Source of the DNA: Gammaproteobacteria bacterium
GTDB lineage: Bacteria; Pseudomonadota; Gammaproteobacteria; UBA6429; Thiohalophilaceae
Length of the DNA: 64,000 nucleotides
Assembly: GCA_016194635.1 (NCBI GenBank)
Contig: JACQBC010000026.1
Span: forward strand, 124,001 to 188,000
Reading direction: 5' to 3'
The translations under genes were made by a program, and so were the position numbers. Under the pieces are notes generated by a model, which saw only the letters and a program-made list of their open reading frames with translations, was not told the origin of the DNA and did no database searches. Within the stretch, counting starts at the first letter, position 1. Each line of letters starts with the position of its first letter. This document shows, one piece after another, positions 27,741-36,089 of the stretch.

Positions 27741-28165
27741 CCGGTTTGGCGCATTTGATGTTTAGAGCGTAAGGTAAACGGTTTTAACGCGGCGGGCAGA
27801 TCAATAAAATCACTCAGCAATACCACAACCTTGTTAACATCGCCGGCGGCGATGCGCATTAACATTTGGATGGTTTTCTCATCCCCCAATGCCTTGTTAA
27901 AATCGCGTAGGATAAATACCCCAAAGTGCTTGCAGCCGTCGACATGGTCTAGTAATTCTTTGGGGATCACCGTGCGTGGGATTTTGATGTGCGAGGCGCC
28001 AATACGATGCAACCCGGCGTTATCTTCCCACATATAAAACGCTTTGTTGCTAAAGCGGCTTAGTTGCGTGAAGAGGTCGATAACCCGTTCGGGGTCGTAG
28101 GTTTCGATGCTCACCAAGCGGAAATTGGCGTCGAGCATCTGGTCCAGCTGGTCGAGGTAATTCAT
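27737..28165 (-). CDS. Small protein resembling the N-terminal region of Ycf46-type AAA ATPases
   Basis: A 142-residue soluble protein. FRLVSIETYDPERVIDLFTQL, then AFYMWEDNAGLHRI and FGVFILRDFNKALGDEKTIQMLMRIA, then VVLLSDFIDLPAALKPFTL. This succession (sensing strand, W-x-x-x-x-GL, F-x-L-x-D-F, hxLSxxxxLP) resembles the region before the ATPase core in Ycf46-like AAA proteins. No Walker A or B is present and the chain ends where the ATPase would begin. It may be a stand-alone regulatory domain. The call is by eye only. Confidence 0.6.
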   Translation of the reverse strand: MNYLDQLDQMLDANFRLVSIETYDPERVIDLFTQLSRFSNKAFYMWEDNAGLHRIGASHIKIPRTVIPKELLDHVDGCKHFGVFILRDFNKALGDEKTIQMLMRIAAGDVNKVVVLLSDFIDLPAALKPFTLRSKHQMRQTG

Positions 28166-28278
28166 GGCAGGGCTTAACCTTATTAATATTGAGACTACAT
28201 GTGCGTATTCTAGCCTAGATTCAAGCGCTTTTTACGTGAGAACGGGCACGAATTCGAGAATTTACAATTACGACACAA

Positions 28279-29199
28279 TTAGCCACGGACCGCGGTGAAC
28301 TCCCGGACACAGTTACGCCCACTGGATTTGGCCTGGTAGAGCGCGGCATCGGCCTTATTAAACAGGCGTGCGGCGGTATCGCGGCTGCCTAAACAGGCCA
28401 GGCCGATACTGACGGTAATCTTGAGGGGTTTACCGTTATACTCAAACGGATAATTTTCTATCGATTGGCGGACGCGTTCGGCCACCAACTTTGCTCCAGG
28501 ATGGGCGGTGCCCGATAACAATAATGCGAACTCCTCACCGCCGTAACGGAACAACATATCGCAAGCACGCAGTGCCTCTTTGATAAGATTGGATAAGGAG
28601 CGTAAGACATAGTCGCCGGCGCTGTGACCATAGCCGTCATTAACAGATTTAAAGTGATCGACGTCTAGAATCAGCAACGATAAGGGGTGATGCTGGCGGC
28701 GGGATAATTCGACTTCGCGTTGAATCGTCATATCCAAGGCGGCGCGGTTATTAGCGCCGGTGAGGGCGTCGATATGCGCGGTGCGCAGCGCGGCCTGATA
28801 GAGTAAGGCATTGCGCAATGGGTAAACCAAGTGGTAGATCTGGTTCTCGAGTTGTTCCATTTCGTCATTGCTAAAACGTTTGTTGCGGGTAAAGCGAATT
28901 TCACCTAGATCATCGCCGGCGATATGTAGACGGTAAATGGTATTATGCCGTTCCTCTTTGCCAAAATCCCACTGAATATTATTGCTGGTGTTTTTATAGT
29001 GGGCGCTGCTAAAAGATATGGTCTCGCGCGTACTGTCTAAGAAAAACTGTAGAATGCTTTCAACCTCCAAGGAGGTTTGCAGTAGACCGGCGAGCTTGAG
29101 GGTGCGTTGCAGCTCCTGGACATTCAAATCCAGCATATCCGCCAGCTGCGCTGAAGTTTTTTGGGTCTCGCTCGTATCGGTGATGGTGTGTATTGCCAT
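28279..29199 (-). CDS. Diguanylate cyclase (GGDEF) with GAF-like N-terminus
   Basis: A 306-residue protein. Residues 1-140 look like a helical plus GAF-like sensor (SLEVESILQFFLDSTRETISF). From about 140 a GGDEF domain follows: DALTGANNRAALD, LSLLILDVDHFKSVNDGYGH, then RYGGEEFALLLSG. The GGEEF active site is intact and an inhibitory I-site RACD lies five residues before it, so an active, product-inhibited c-di-GMP synthase is expected. There is no membrane segment. The ligand is unknown. c-di-GMP could link to the pilus and exopolysaccharide genes here, as inference. GAGG sits 7 bases before the ATG. Confidence 0.93.
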   Translation of the reverse strand: MAIHTITDTSETQKTSAQLADMLDLNVQELQRTLKLAGLLQTSLEVESILQFFLDSTRETISFSSAHYKNTSNNIQWDFGKEERHNTIYRLHIAGDDLGEIRFTRNKRFSNDEMEQLENQIYHLVYPLRNALLYQAALRTAHIDALTGANNRAALDMTIQREVELSRRQHHPLSLLILDVDHFKSVNDGYGHSAGDYVLRSLSNLIKEALRACDMLFRYGGEEFALLLSGTAHPGAKLVAERVRQSIENYPFEYNGKPLKITVSIGLACLGSRDTAARLFNKADAALYQAKSSGRNCVREFTAVRG

Positions 29200-29389
29200 A
29201 CAATAACCTCAGTTGGCATAAGTGACTGGGATAGCCCATGCGAATCCCATGCCACCCACCAGGCTATTCCTCAAAGTTTCACAACCACTTTACTTACAAT
29301 AGGTTACCGTGGGTGCTAAGGCGTGGGTTTGAACCCGTCAAGTTCCCGTCGCGGGGAAGCGGCGTACAGCCGGAAATTAATCGGGCGCA

Positions 29390-30172
29390 TTACGGAGAAG
29401 TTTTGCCGCAGGTGTGGGTAGGTACCGCTAACACTTGTCCGCGTAATCCATGTGCTGCGCCTAATAGATAGAGATAAGCCGGTACCACGCTGTCGGCAGA
29501 GGGTAAGGTGCGCGCGTCTTCCCCCGGAAAGGCTTGACGGCGTAAATTGGTGTGTACATTTCCAGGATCGAGGCTGTTTACCCGTATGCAGGTATTGGTT
29601 TCCCATTCCTGGGCCAGGATCCGCATTAACGTGTCGCAACCGGATTTAGCCACCGCGTACGCGCCATAATAGGCGGTAGCGGTTTGCGCTACGACATCGG
29701 AGGTGAACAGTAAATTTGCGGCAGCGGATTTTTTTAGGAGCGGATAAGATTCACGGGCCAACAAAAAATTGGCGTTTAGATTGGTTTGTATTACACGCGA
29801 CCAGAGGTGCACATCATAATGCACGATCGGGGTGAGACTGCCTAACCACGCGGCGTTAAGCACCAAGCTATCCAGTCGTCCAAATTCACGTTCGACACTA
29901 TCGACCAGCTGCAGGTAATCGTCCGGGCTTGCGGTCTCCAAGTTACAGGGGAAAATGGCCGGTTGGGGCCCGCCTTGGTCAACAATCGCGTCGTAGACCT
30001 GTTCGAGTTTACGTACTGTTTTGCCTAACAAGATCACGCTGGCTTGGTGTTTACCGCAGGCAGTCGCCACCGCCTTGCCGATCCCGTCGCCCGCGCCGGT
30101 GATTAAAATAATCCGATTCTTCAATAGATCCTGCGGTGGCTGGTAATTAAAGGGTAACCATGAGGTGTTCAT
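29390..30172 (-). CDS. yciK: Short-chain dehydrogenase, YciK family
   Basis: A 260-residue SDR. The cofactor loop is IILITGAGDGIGKAVATACGKHQASVILLGKT, NAAWLG replaces the NAG motif, and the catalytic Ser, Tyr and Lys lie in FTSDVVAQTATAYYGAYAVAK. YciK proteins are NAD(P)H oxidoreductases of unknown substrate. In Pseudomonas yciK sits beside mupP and ubiG; here the hpn genes and rmuC come between them. ATG 30172 overlaps the hpnE stop (ATGA), which decides the start. Confidence 0.9.
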   Translation of the reverse strand: MNTSWLPFNYQPPQDLLKNRIILITGAGDGIGKAVATACGKHQASVILLGKTVRKLEQVYDAIVDQGGPQPAIFPCNLETASPDDYLQLVDSVEREFGRLDSLVLNAAWLGSLTPIVHYDVHLWSRVIQTNLNANFLLARESYPLLKKSAAANLLFTSDVVAQTATAYYGAYAVAKSGCDTLMRILAQEWETNTCIRVNSLDPGNVHTNLRRQAFPGEDARTLPSADSVVPAYLYLLGAAHGLRGQVLAVPTHTCGKTSP

Positions 30173-31506
30173 GAATAATACGCCTGGGTTAAAATAGTTT
30201 CGCGGATCAGCTGTGCGCAACGTATGCCGCTGTGTACCGCGCTTTCAAGCGTGGCGGGATAACCCGTGCGGGTAAAATCACCGGCCAGCCACAATCCTCT
30301 AATTGGGGTGGCATTGTCGGGGCGAATCGCATTAATTGCAACCCGGCAACTGAAGGTGGCGCGTTTTTCACAGATCACCAAGGTCTCTTCGGGTGCTGGC
30401 CAATGAGGAAACGCCTGTTTTAATTCGCTGACAATGTGCTTGGCAAGGTGATCATGATCCCACGGCTGGTGTATTCCAGGGCCACTGATGACCACGGCCA
30501 TCAAGCCGGGGTTGGATGTAATCTGACGATCAATAATCCACTGCATGGTCGTACCAATAAATCCTTGTAAGGGGTAATCGGTAGATATACTGTCGGGGTA
30601 TTGTACATACACCGTGCAAATAGGTTCGTAACTAAATCCGGCCAATAGCGACATGATGTCGTGTAATTCAGGGGTGGATGAAATCAGCGGGATAAGGCCG
30701 TGGGGCGGTAACGCCAAAACCACGTGTTGTGCAAGCCGTGCGGTCGCCGCGCAGTTGACCGCCTCAACACTGCGATTTTTTATTACGAGGCTATCAACGC
30801 GTTGCGCAAGCGATACCTGGCCACCGTGGGTCTCAATATAATAGCGGGCCTGATCGGGTAATACCTCGCTGAGGTTGGTCTTGGGTAACAGTAGGTGCGA
30901 GTCCAGCTGCGATTCGCAAAAGGCAGCGTGTAATACTTGCAAGAACACCTGGGCGGAAGCTACCGTGATGGGAGTATTGAGTGCGGCTAAACACAGCGGC
31001 TCCCACAGATAACGAATCAATGCGGGGCTTTGATTTTGTTGGCGGAGTAAATCCAGTACCGCAATGTCCTCCTCCAGCGCAAGTCGACCGCGCCATAATC
31101 GATAGCCAAAACCCAAGGCCTTGAATCGATCGCGTAGACTAACGCCCTGGGCAGTGAGTAAACCAATGGTTAGATGTAGTGGCGCTGGAAGTGGTGGTAC
31201 GGTGAGCCGGAAAAAATCCGGTGGCTGGCCTTGTAGGTACAGGTCCAGGGGTAGGCGCGCAAGTACCGTAGTGAACTCCAAGCCAATACTATTTAGTAGA
31301 TGTAGGGTTTGATGATAGGCACCCAGCAAAATGTGTTGACCATTGTCGACGTTGCGCGGCCCAAAGGCTACACGCCGTGCCCGCCCGCCTAATTGCCGGG
31401 CGGATTCGAGTAATTCCACGCGATGCCCTAAGCGCGTCAACTCTACAGCGCAGGCCAGGCCAGACCAGCCACCACCTACGACTATGATCGGAGCAGCTTC
31501 ACCCAT
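30169..31506 (-). CDS. hpnE: Hydroxysqualene dehydroxylase
   Basis: HpnE is the FAD-dependent amine-oxidase-like enzyme that converts hydroxysqualene to squalene, the third step of the bacterial HpnCDE route. The dinucleotide-binding motif IIVVGGGWSGLACAVELTRLGHRVELLE is at the N-terminus, GGRAR follows, and the C-terminal GLWLAGDFTRTGYPATLESAVHSG closes the FAD site. About 445 residues. ATG 31506 overlaps the hpnD end by 8 bases; GTG 31518 with four more residues is possible. Translation is probably coupled to both neighbours. Confidence 0.94.
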   Translation of the reverse strand: MGEAAPIIVVGGGWSGLACAVELTRLGHRVELLESARQLGGRARRVAFGPRNVDNGQHILLGAYHQTLHLLNSIGLEFTTVLARLPLDLYLQGQPPDFFRLTVPPLPAPLHLTIGLLTAQGVSLRDRFKALGFGYRLWRGRLALEEDIAVLDLLRQQNQSPALIRYLWEPLCLAALNTPITVASAQVFLQVLHAAFCESQLDSHLLLPKTNLSEVLPDQARYYIETHGGQVSLAQRVDSLVIKNRSVEAVNCAATARLAQHVVLALPPHGLIPLISSTPELHDIMSLLAGFSYEPICTVYVQYPDSISTDYPLQGFIGTTMQWIIDRQITSNPGLMAVVISGPGIHQPWDHDHLAKHIVSELKQAFPHWPAPEETLVICEKRATFSCRVAINAIRPDNATPIRGLWLAGDFTRTGYPATLESAVHSGIRCAQLIRETILTQAYYS

Positions 31507-32344
31507 GCAAGCATTCACGCCATTGTGTCCGCCAGGCGATCCATAGTTTGCGTAATGGCGGCAGGCTGATACGGTATCGCATTACCTGGTAACCATCCTT
31601 GTGAATTTCTTGCAGCAAGGTTTGATAGATTTCCGCCATGATGATGCCGGCGCGTTGAGTGACTCGATCCACCTTTGGTAAGAGTTGAAAGGCGGTTTGA
31701 TAGTGCGATTTGGCAACGGCGGCCATTGCTTCTAGTACTAACACCAGTTGTGGATTGCTGCGGTGCAGCAAGACATCGCGTGGTTCTACCGCGTGCCGTT
31801 GTAATTCATCCAGCGGTAGATAGATCCTGCCACGACGGGCGTCTTCATGGATGTCGCGGATAATGTTGGTGAGTTGAAAAGCGATGCCCAGTTCATGCGC
31901 ATATTCTAACGTGGTGGCATTGCGATACCCAAAAATTTTCGCCGACATCAGTCCCACCACACCGGCCACCCGATGACAATACAGCAATAACTCTTGCCAA
32001 TTATGATAGGTGGTGTTATTGAGATCCATTTCCATGCCGTCGATAATTTCTAAAAAATTTTCTTCAGGCAAATGGAAGTGCTGGATAATCGGGGTTAACG
32101 CCAGTGTAATAGGGTGTTGTGCCTCGTGGTTATAAAGACGGTGGATCTCATCCCGCCACCATTGCAATTTACGTCGACGTACCTCGACATCTCCAGGTGT
32201 GTCGGCGATATCATCAACCTCACGGCAATAGGCGTATAATGCAATGATCGCGCGGCGTTTGGTCTTCGGTAATACAAGAAAACTATAATAGAAACTTGAA
32301 CCACTGTGCGCGGCTTTTTGTTTACAATATTGCTCTGGGGTCAT
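31499..32344 (-). CDS. hpnD: Presqualene diphosphate synthase
   Basis: HpnD condenses two farnesyl diphosphates to presqualene diphosphate. The 281-residue trans-isoprenyl synthase has the two Asp-rich motifs YCREVDDIADTPGD and NIIRDIHEDARRGRIYLP, the latter the hallmark of HpnD. It overlaps hpnC by 4 bases (ATGA) and hpnE by 8 to 20 bases, forming a compact hpnCDE operon. Start ATG 32344 is fixed by the overlap. Confidence 0.95.
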   Translation of the reverse strand: MTPEQYCKQKAAHSGSSFYYSFLVLPKTKRRAIIALYAYCREVDDIADTPGDVEVRRRKLQWWRDEIHRLYNHEAQHPITLALTPIIQHFHLPEENFLEIIDGMEMDLNNTTYHNWQELLLYCHRVAGVVGLMSAKIFGYRNATTLEYAHELGIAFQLTNIIRDIHEDARRGRIYLPLDELQRHAVEPRDVLLHRSNPQLVLVLEAMAAVAKSHYQTAFQLLPKVDRVTQRAGIIMAEIYQTLLQEIHKDGYQVMRYRISLPPLRKLWIAWRTQWRECLHG

Positions 32345-33234
32345 GCTTGTGTTATTGCTGATTGATAACGAACAATTTTATTGTTATAAAATAACATTAA
32401 TCGGAGAATTGCACCAGCATCGCGTAAGCGCAGGGTAGGGCGAATAAAACTGCGGCGCCGTATTTCCAATTTATTAAGTAGGCACCAGCCAGAGGCCACG
32501 ATGGCGCGTAATTCCCATGCCAATCGACCATGTAACTGTGCGGTCAAGGCGGCGCCCTGTGTCAATAATTGCCGTGCACGCCGTAGTTGCACACCAATGA
32601 GTCGCTGGAGTGCAGGGTTGTCACGCCGTTGCACGAGATCATTGTACTGAATACCGTAGACGTGCATCTCATCCTCGGGGATATAACAGCGTTGACGTAA
32701 TTGGATGTCGCTGTCGATATCTTGGATGAAATTGATCAATTGCAAGGCGGTGCAGATATTGTCCGATAGTGCAAACGTGCTGGGATTGGCTTGCCGGTGT
32801 AAATGTAACACAATGCGACCGATGGGGTTGGCGGAGTGTCGACAGTAGTTCAAGAGTTCTTGTTCGTTAGCGTAACGTTGGTTGTCAATATCAAGACGAA
32901 ATGCCGTGAGTAAATCATAAAAAGGTTGTAGCGGCAGGTTAAAGTGTTTAACGACATCGGCCAGGGCTAGAAATAATCCATCCTCAGAGGGTTTTTGCTG
33001 TGCGATGGCATCCAGTTCATTCCATAGAATTTGCAATTGCCGATGGCGGGTGATGGAATCGGCGTTGCCTTCATCGACAATATCGTCGGCACGGCGTGCG
33101 AGGCAGTATACCACCGCAGTGGCGCGGCGCAGGTGTCTGGGTAATAACCGTGAAGCCACCGGAAAGTTTTCGTAATGCAGGCTTGCAGTGGTTAAGCACT
33201 GTTGATAGGCGGCGGCGAGGGCTGGGATGGGCAT
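32341..33234 (-). CDS. hpnC: Hydroxysqualene synthase
   Basis: HpnC hydrolyses presqualene diphosphate to hydroxysqualene. The 297-residue squalene/phytoene-synthase fold has NFPVASRLLPRHLRRATAVVYCLARRADDIVDEG as the first Asp-rich motif and LINFIQDIDSDIQLRQRCYIPEDEM as the second. LLPRHLR is typical of HpnC. It is the first gene of hpnCDE. No squalene-hopene cyclase is found in this window, so the end product (hopanoids, or another squalene use) is inferred. Confidence 0.95.
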   Translation of the reverse strand: MPIPALAAAYQQCLTTASLHYENFPVASRLLPRHLRRATAVVYCLARRADDIVDEGNADSITRHRQLQILWNELDAIAQQKPSEDGLFLALADVVKHFNLPLQPFYDLLTAFRLDIDNQRYANEQELLNYCRHSANPIGRIVLHLHRQANPSTFALSDNICTALQLINFIQDIDSDIQLRQRCYIPEDEMHVYGIQYNDLVQRRDNPALQRLIGVQLRRARQLLTQGAALTAQLHGRLAWELRAIVASGWCLLNKLEIRRRSFIRPTLRLRDAGAILRLMLFYNNKIVRYQSAITQA

Positions 33235-33323
33235 GTTGCTATGGTATTGTATTGTGGTTTAAAAAACGAGATATCCGTTGCTGCTAAATTCTAGAATCAC
33301 TCGTGTCGTGCTTTGGTCGTGGC

Positions 33324-33495
33324 GTTGGTGGAAGTCGGGTGGCTCGGTGCGTGTGACTTGCCGTAAATACGTCCCTGGTAGACTCGGGGGCGACAGTCGC
33401 TCATGGCATCCTGCCTTCCGCGACACTTGCACATCCTTGTGCATCGTCCCTGTCGCCCACGGTCACCCGCACAAAACCACCCGGTAACCACCAAC
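33324..33495. repeat. Structured intergenic repeat, copy 2 (branched form)
   Basis: This element fills much of the 393-base gap between hpnC and the gene at 33628. Two 34-base arms (33324-33357 and 33462-33495) pair at about 25 of 34 positions, the mismatches clustering in two opposed 4-base blocks. Inside are the conserved segment GCCGTAAATACGTCCCTG, then a perfect 9-bp stem GGGCGACAG (33388-33396) with CTGTCGCCC (33450-33458). That stem encloses two small hairpins, TCGC/GCGA and TGCAC/GTGCA. The rest of the gap holds only A/T-rich promoter-like sequence; no gene is seen. Confidence 0.75.
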
Positions 33496-33627
33496 TTCAT
33501 CACTACTGCACGATGATCGTGATTTTTAAAACAGAATTTAAAAACTTCTCACTGTTTAGCAACTGCTATTGATCCCAAGATTGGGTTATCATAGCCGTTA
33601 TTCTTTTTAGAAACCCTGGAGTTCATC

Positions 33628-33852
33628 GTGAAAACATTCAGACCTATGCTTGTCGGTATCATCATTGGCGTGTTAGTCGGATTGTGGTTTGGCGTCAACA
33701 TCGGCAAGGGCAGACCGTTTTATGGTAATCCCTTTGCTGCCGAGCGCACCGTCGGCGAACGTATCAAGTCTACTATTGGTGAAGGTGTGGGCAAGGCCGG
33801 TGCGACTTTAGAAAAGCTGGGAGAAGATCTAAAGGGTAACCCAAAACCGTAA
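33628..33852 (+). CDS. Small single-span membrane protein
   Basis: A 74-residue protein. Residues 6-27 (PMLVGIIIGVLVGLWFGVNIG) are a Gly-rich transmembrane span, followed by a charged amphipathic helix (ERTVGERIKSTIGEGVGKAGATLEKLGEDLKG) resembling YtxH-like or stress-associated helices. Function is unknown. GTG 33628 has TGGAG 7 bases upstream. It stands alone and ends one base before the convergent rmuC stop. Confidence 0.75.
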   Translation: MKTFRPMLVGIIIGVLVGLWFGVNIGKGRPFYGNPFAAERTVGERIKSTIGEGVGKAGATLEKLGEDLKGNPKP

Positions 33853-33853
33853 C

Positions 33854-35110
33854 TCATTCGTTTTCGATTTGTTTTACCGCAGTTTCGATTTGTTGCGGGT
33901 CGTCTAATTGTTTACCGGTGGTGATACCCAATTCACCGAATTTACGCGCGTTGGGTAATACCCGGCTATCAAACGACGCTACTGCGCTGTTGTAGGATTT
34001 TACGCTGTTCTCCAAGCTATTACCCAGTTTTTGTAAATGCGTGGCAAAGGTGTTGAGGCGTTCATAAAGACTTACGCCGAGGCTACGGATCTGTTCGGCG
34101 TTTTGAGATAATTGTTCCTGTCGCCAACCATAACCAATCGCCCGTAACAGGGCCACGAAGCTGGTCGGGGTGGCTAGGATGATCTGTTTGCGCAGGGCAT
34201 CTTCGATCAAGCTGCGATCCTGATCCAGCGCCGCGGTGAGAAAATGTTCGCCGGGAATAAACAGCACCACAAAGTCGGGGCTGTTCTCAAATTGTGACCA
34301 ATATGCTTTATTACTCAGTTCATTGATACGTTGCCGTACATTGCGGGCATGACGTTGTAAGTGTTGTTCACGGCTGGGGGCGTCGCTGGCCTCGATGGCG
34401 CTGAGATAGGCATCCAGCGGGGTCTTGACGTCGACCACGATCTCGCGTCGATCCGGCATGCGTACGATCATGTCAGGCCGTTGTCGGCCGCTCTCGGTAT
34501 CGGTATTTTCCTGTTCAACGAAATCGCAGTATTGCACCATGCCGGATAATTCCGCCAAGCGTTTTAGGGTCATTTCTCCCCACTGGCCGCGAACCTCGGG
34601 CCGGCGCAGTGCGTTCACCAGATTTTGGGTTTGGCTATGCAGCGCCTCTTGAGTATGGGCCATGTGTTGCAGCTGTTGATACAACGCGCCATAGGCCTCT
34701 TTGCGATCTTTTTCAATAGTGTGGATTTGTTTTTCGGTTTTATCCAAGGCCTCGCGGATCGGCTTCACCAAATGTTCGATAGCCTTTTCTTTTTGTTCGA
34801 GTTCACCCTGGGCCTTGGTTTGGAATTGTTTTAGATTTTCCTGCGCCAAGCGTAGGAATTCCTCACTGTTGTGCTTAAGCGCGGCGCTGGAGAGCTGACT
34901 AAAGGTGGCGGCGAGTTGATCACGGGCCTGGTGTAACGCGGTTATTTTTTCTTGTTGGGTATGGCGTTCGCTATGTAATAGTGTGGTGGTTTGGATCAGT
35001 TGTTCACGCAGTTTGTTGATGTAACGCAGGGCGAAAATATACGCCACTAAGGCCCCGAGGATCATGCCCGTGAGCAACAACACTGCGGTGGTGATATTAA
35101 TATTATCCAT
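33854..35110 (-). CDS. rmuC: DNA recombination protein RmuC
   Basis: A 419-residue RmuC. An N-terminal membrane anchor (TTAVLLLTGMILGALVAYIFAL) is followed by a long coiled coil of about 120 residues. The RmuC nuclease-like core follows: LRRPEVRGQWGEMTLKRLAELSGM, PDMIVRMPDRREIVVDVKTPLDAY, FVVLFIPGEHFLTAAL and LATPTSFVALLRAIGYGWRQEQL. RmuC limits inversions at short inverted repeats. ATG 35110 lies inside the end of the mupP-like gene (8-base overlap), so it is preferred over an upstream in-frame start. Confidence 0.95.
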   Translation of the reverse strand: MDNINITTAVLLLTGMILGALVAYIFALRYINKLREQLIQTTTLLHSERHTQQEKITALHQARDQLAATFSQLSSAALKHNSEEFLRLAQENLKQFQTKAQGELEQKEKAIEHLVKPIREALDKTEKQIHTIEKDRKEAYGALYQQLQHMAHTQEALHSQTQNLVNALRRPEVRGQWGEMTLKRLAELSGMVQYCDFVEQENTDTESGRQRPDMIVRMPDRREIVVDVKTPLDAYLSAIEASDAPSREQHLQRHARNVRQRINELSNKAYWSQFENSPDFVVLFIPGEHFLTAALDQDRSLIEDALRKQIILATPTSFVALLRAIGYGWRQEQLSQNAEQIRSLGVSLYERLNTFATHLQKLGNSLENSVKSYNSAVASFDSRVLPNARKFGELGITTGKQLDDPQQIETAVKQIENE

Positions 35111-35807
35111 GCGATGCCAGGCTGTGGTTATGGGCGTCGATCCAGTGGATGATCTCCGCGGGGGTATGTACCAGCGCATCGGCACCCCAGGTGTGGGGCT
35201 GATCCTGTTGGTCGAGATAACCAAACAGCGCCACCAAGGTGTACATCCCAGCGCGTTCTCCGGCGATGATGTCGCGCTCGGCATCCCCGATATAAACACA
35301 TTCCTGCACCAAGCTGCCGGTTTGACTACAGGCGTGGATCAACGGGGCCGGGTCGGGTTTACGTTGCGCTAAGGTGTCGCCGCTGACAATACAGCTGGCG
35401 TCGTTATAGCGTTCTAAACCGCGCAACAAGGGTTCGGTTAACCAACCGGGTTTATTGGTGACAATGCCCCAGCGCAGGCCACGTTGTTGGATGGCGGTGA
35501 GCAGCGCATCCATACCGTCAAACAAGCGGGTATGGCGGATAATATTCTGGGCATAGATATCCAGCAGTTGCTGGCGCAACGGGATGAACCGCGGATCAGC
35601 GTCGGTTATTCCAAAACCCAATGCGATCAAGGCGCGCGCGCCATGCGATACCATTGGGCGGATGCTGCTAAACGGCAATACCGGTTTACCGTGGGCGATC
35701 AGGGTTTGATTGAGGGCAAAGGCAAGATCCGGGGCGGTGTCGGCGAAGGTACCATCCAGATCAAACAATACTGTTTTAATCAAGGTTGGATCTCGGGTTA
35801 AATTCAT
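35103..35807 (-). CDS. mupP: HAD phosphatase, MupP/Gph type
   Basis: A 234-residue HAD hydrolase with motif I VLFDLDGTFADTAPDL, motif II VTNKP, the motif III Lys in QRKPDP, and motif IV YIGDAERDIIAG. Phosphoglycolate phosphatase (Gph) and MurNAc-6-phosphate phosphatase (MupP) look alike. The order yciK-mupP-ubiG is the Pseudomonas one, and SHGARALIALGFG together with HTWGADALV match MupP features, so MupP in peptidoglycan recycling is favoured, though not proven. ATG 35807 shares one base with the stop codon of the upstream gene (TAATG). Confidence 0.85.
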   Translation of the reverse strand: MNLTRDPTLIKTVLFDLDGTFADTAPDLAFALNQTLIAHGKPVLPFSSIRPMVSHGARALIALGFGITDADPRFIPLRQQLLDIYAQNIIRHTRLFDGMDALLTAIQQRGLRWGIVTNKPGWLTEPLLRGLERYNDASCIVSGDTLAQRKPDPAPLIHACSQTGSLVQECVYIGDAERDIIAGERAGMYTLVALFGYLDQQDQPHTWGADALVHTPAEIIHWIDAHNHSLASHG

Positions 35808-36049
35808 TAACGGACGAAGGCATATAAGATGATACAAGCAACGACCGCAAAGGCGCCAATAATGACGATACGTTGGGTTTCAATATTACGTTTTTGCAGT
35901 TGAAAAGTTTGGTTATTCAATTCGTCCGATTTGGCGATTTGTTGTGCGTATAATTCTAAATGCTTTCGCGAGGTGTTCATCAGGACTTGTTGATTGGCTT
36001 TGATTTCATCTAATAGTTGTTTGATATCGTGGTTAGTGGGTGTGTTCAT
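35807..36049 (-). CDS. Small C-tail-anchored protein, unknown function
   Basis: An 80-residue protein: a helical, probably coiled-coil stretch (IKQLLDEIKANQQVLMNTSRKHLELYAQQIAKSDEL) followed by a C-terminal membrane anchor (RIVIIGAFAVVACIILYAFVR). The bulk would lie in the cytoplasm. No family is recognised. It sits between ubiG and the mupP-like gene in the same operon, coupled to the latter by a TAATG overlap, so it is likely real and expressed. Confidence 0.7.
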   Translation of the reverse strand: MNTPTNHDIKQLLDEIKANQQVLMNTSRKHLELYAQQIAKSDELNNQTFQLQKRNIETQRIVIIGAFAVVACIILYAFVR

Positions 36050-36089
36050 GCGGTTTCTCTAAGAGGTGATTTTAATTGTGCGGAAAGAA

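Noticed and set aside
29320-29350. Possible tRNA T-arm on the minus strand (GGGTTCAAACCC)
   Set aside because: Only a 3-bp stem is formed around the loop; no acceptor, D or anticodon arms fit around it.
33259-33503. Small reading frames in the gap between hpnC and 33628
   Set aside because: They coincide with the palindromic repeat and are by-products of its sequence.
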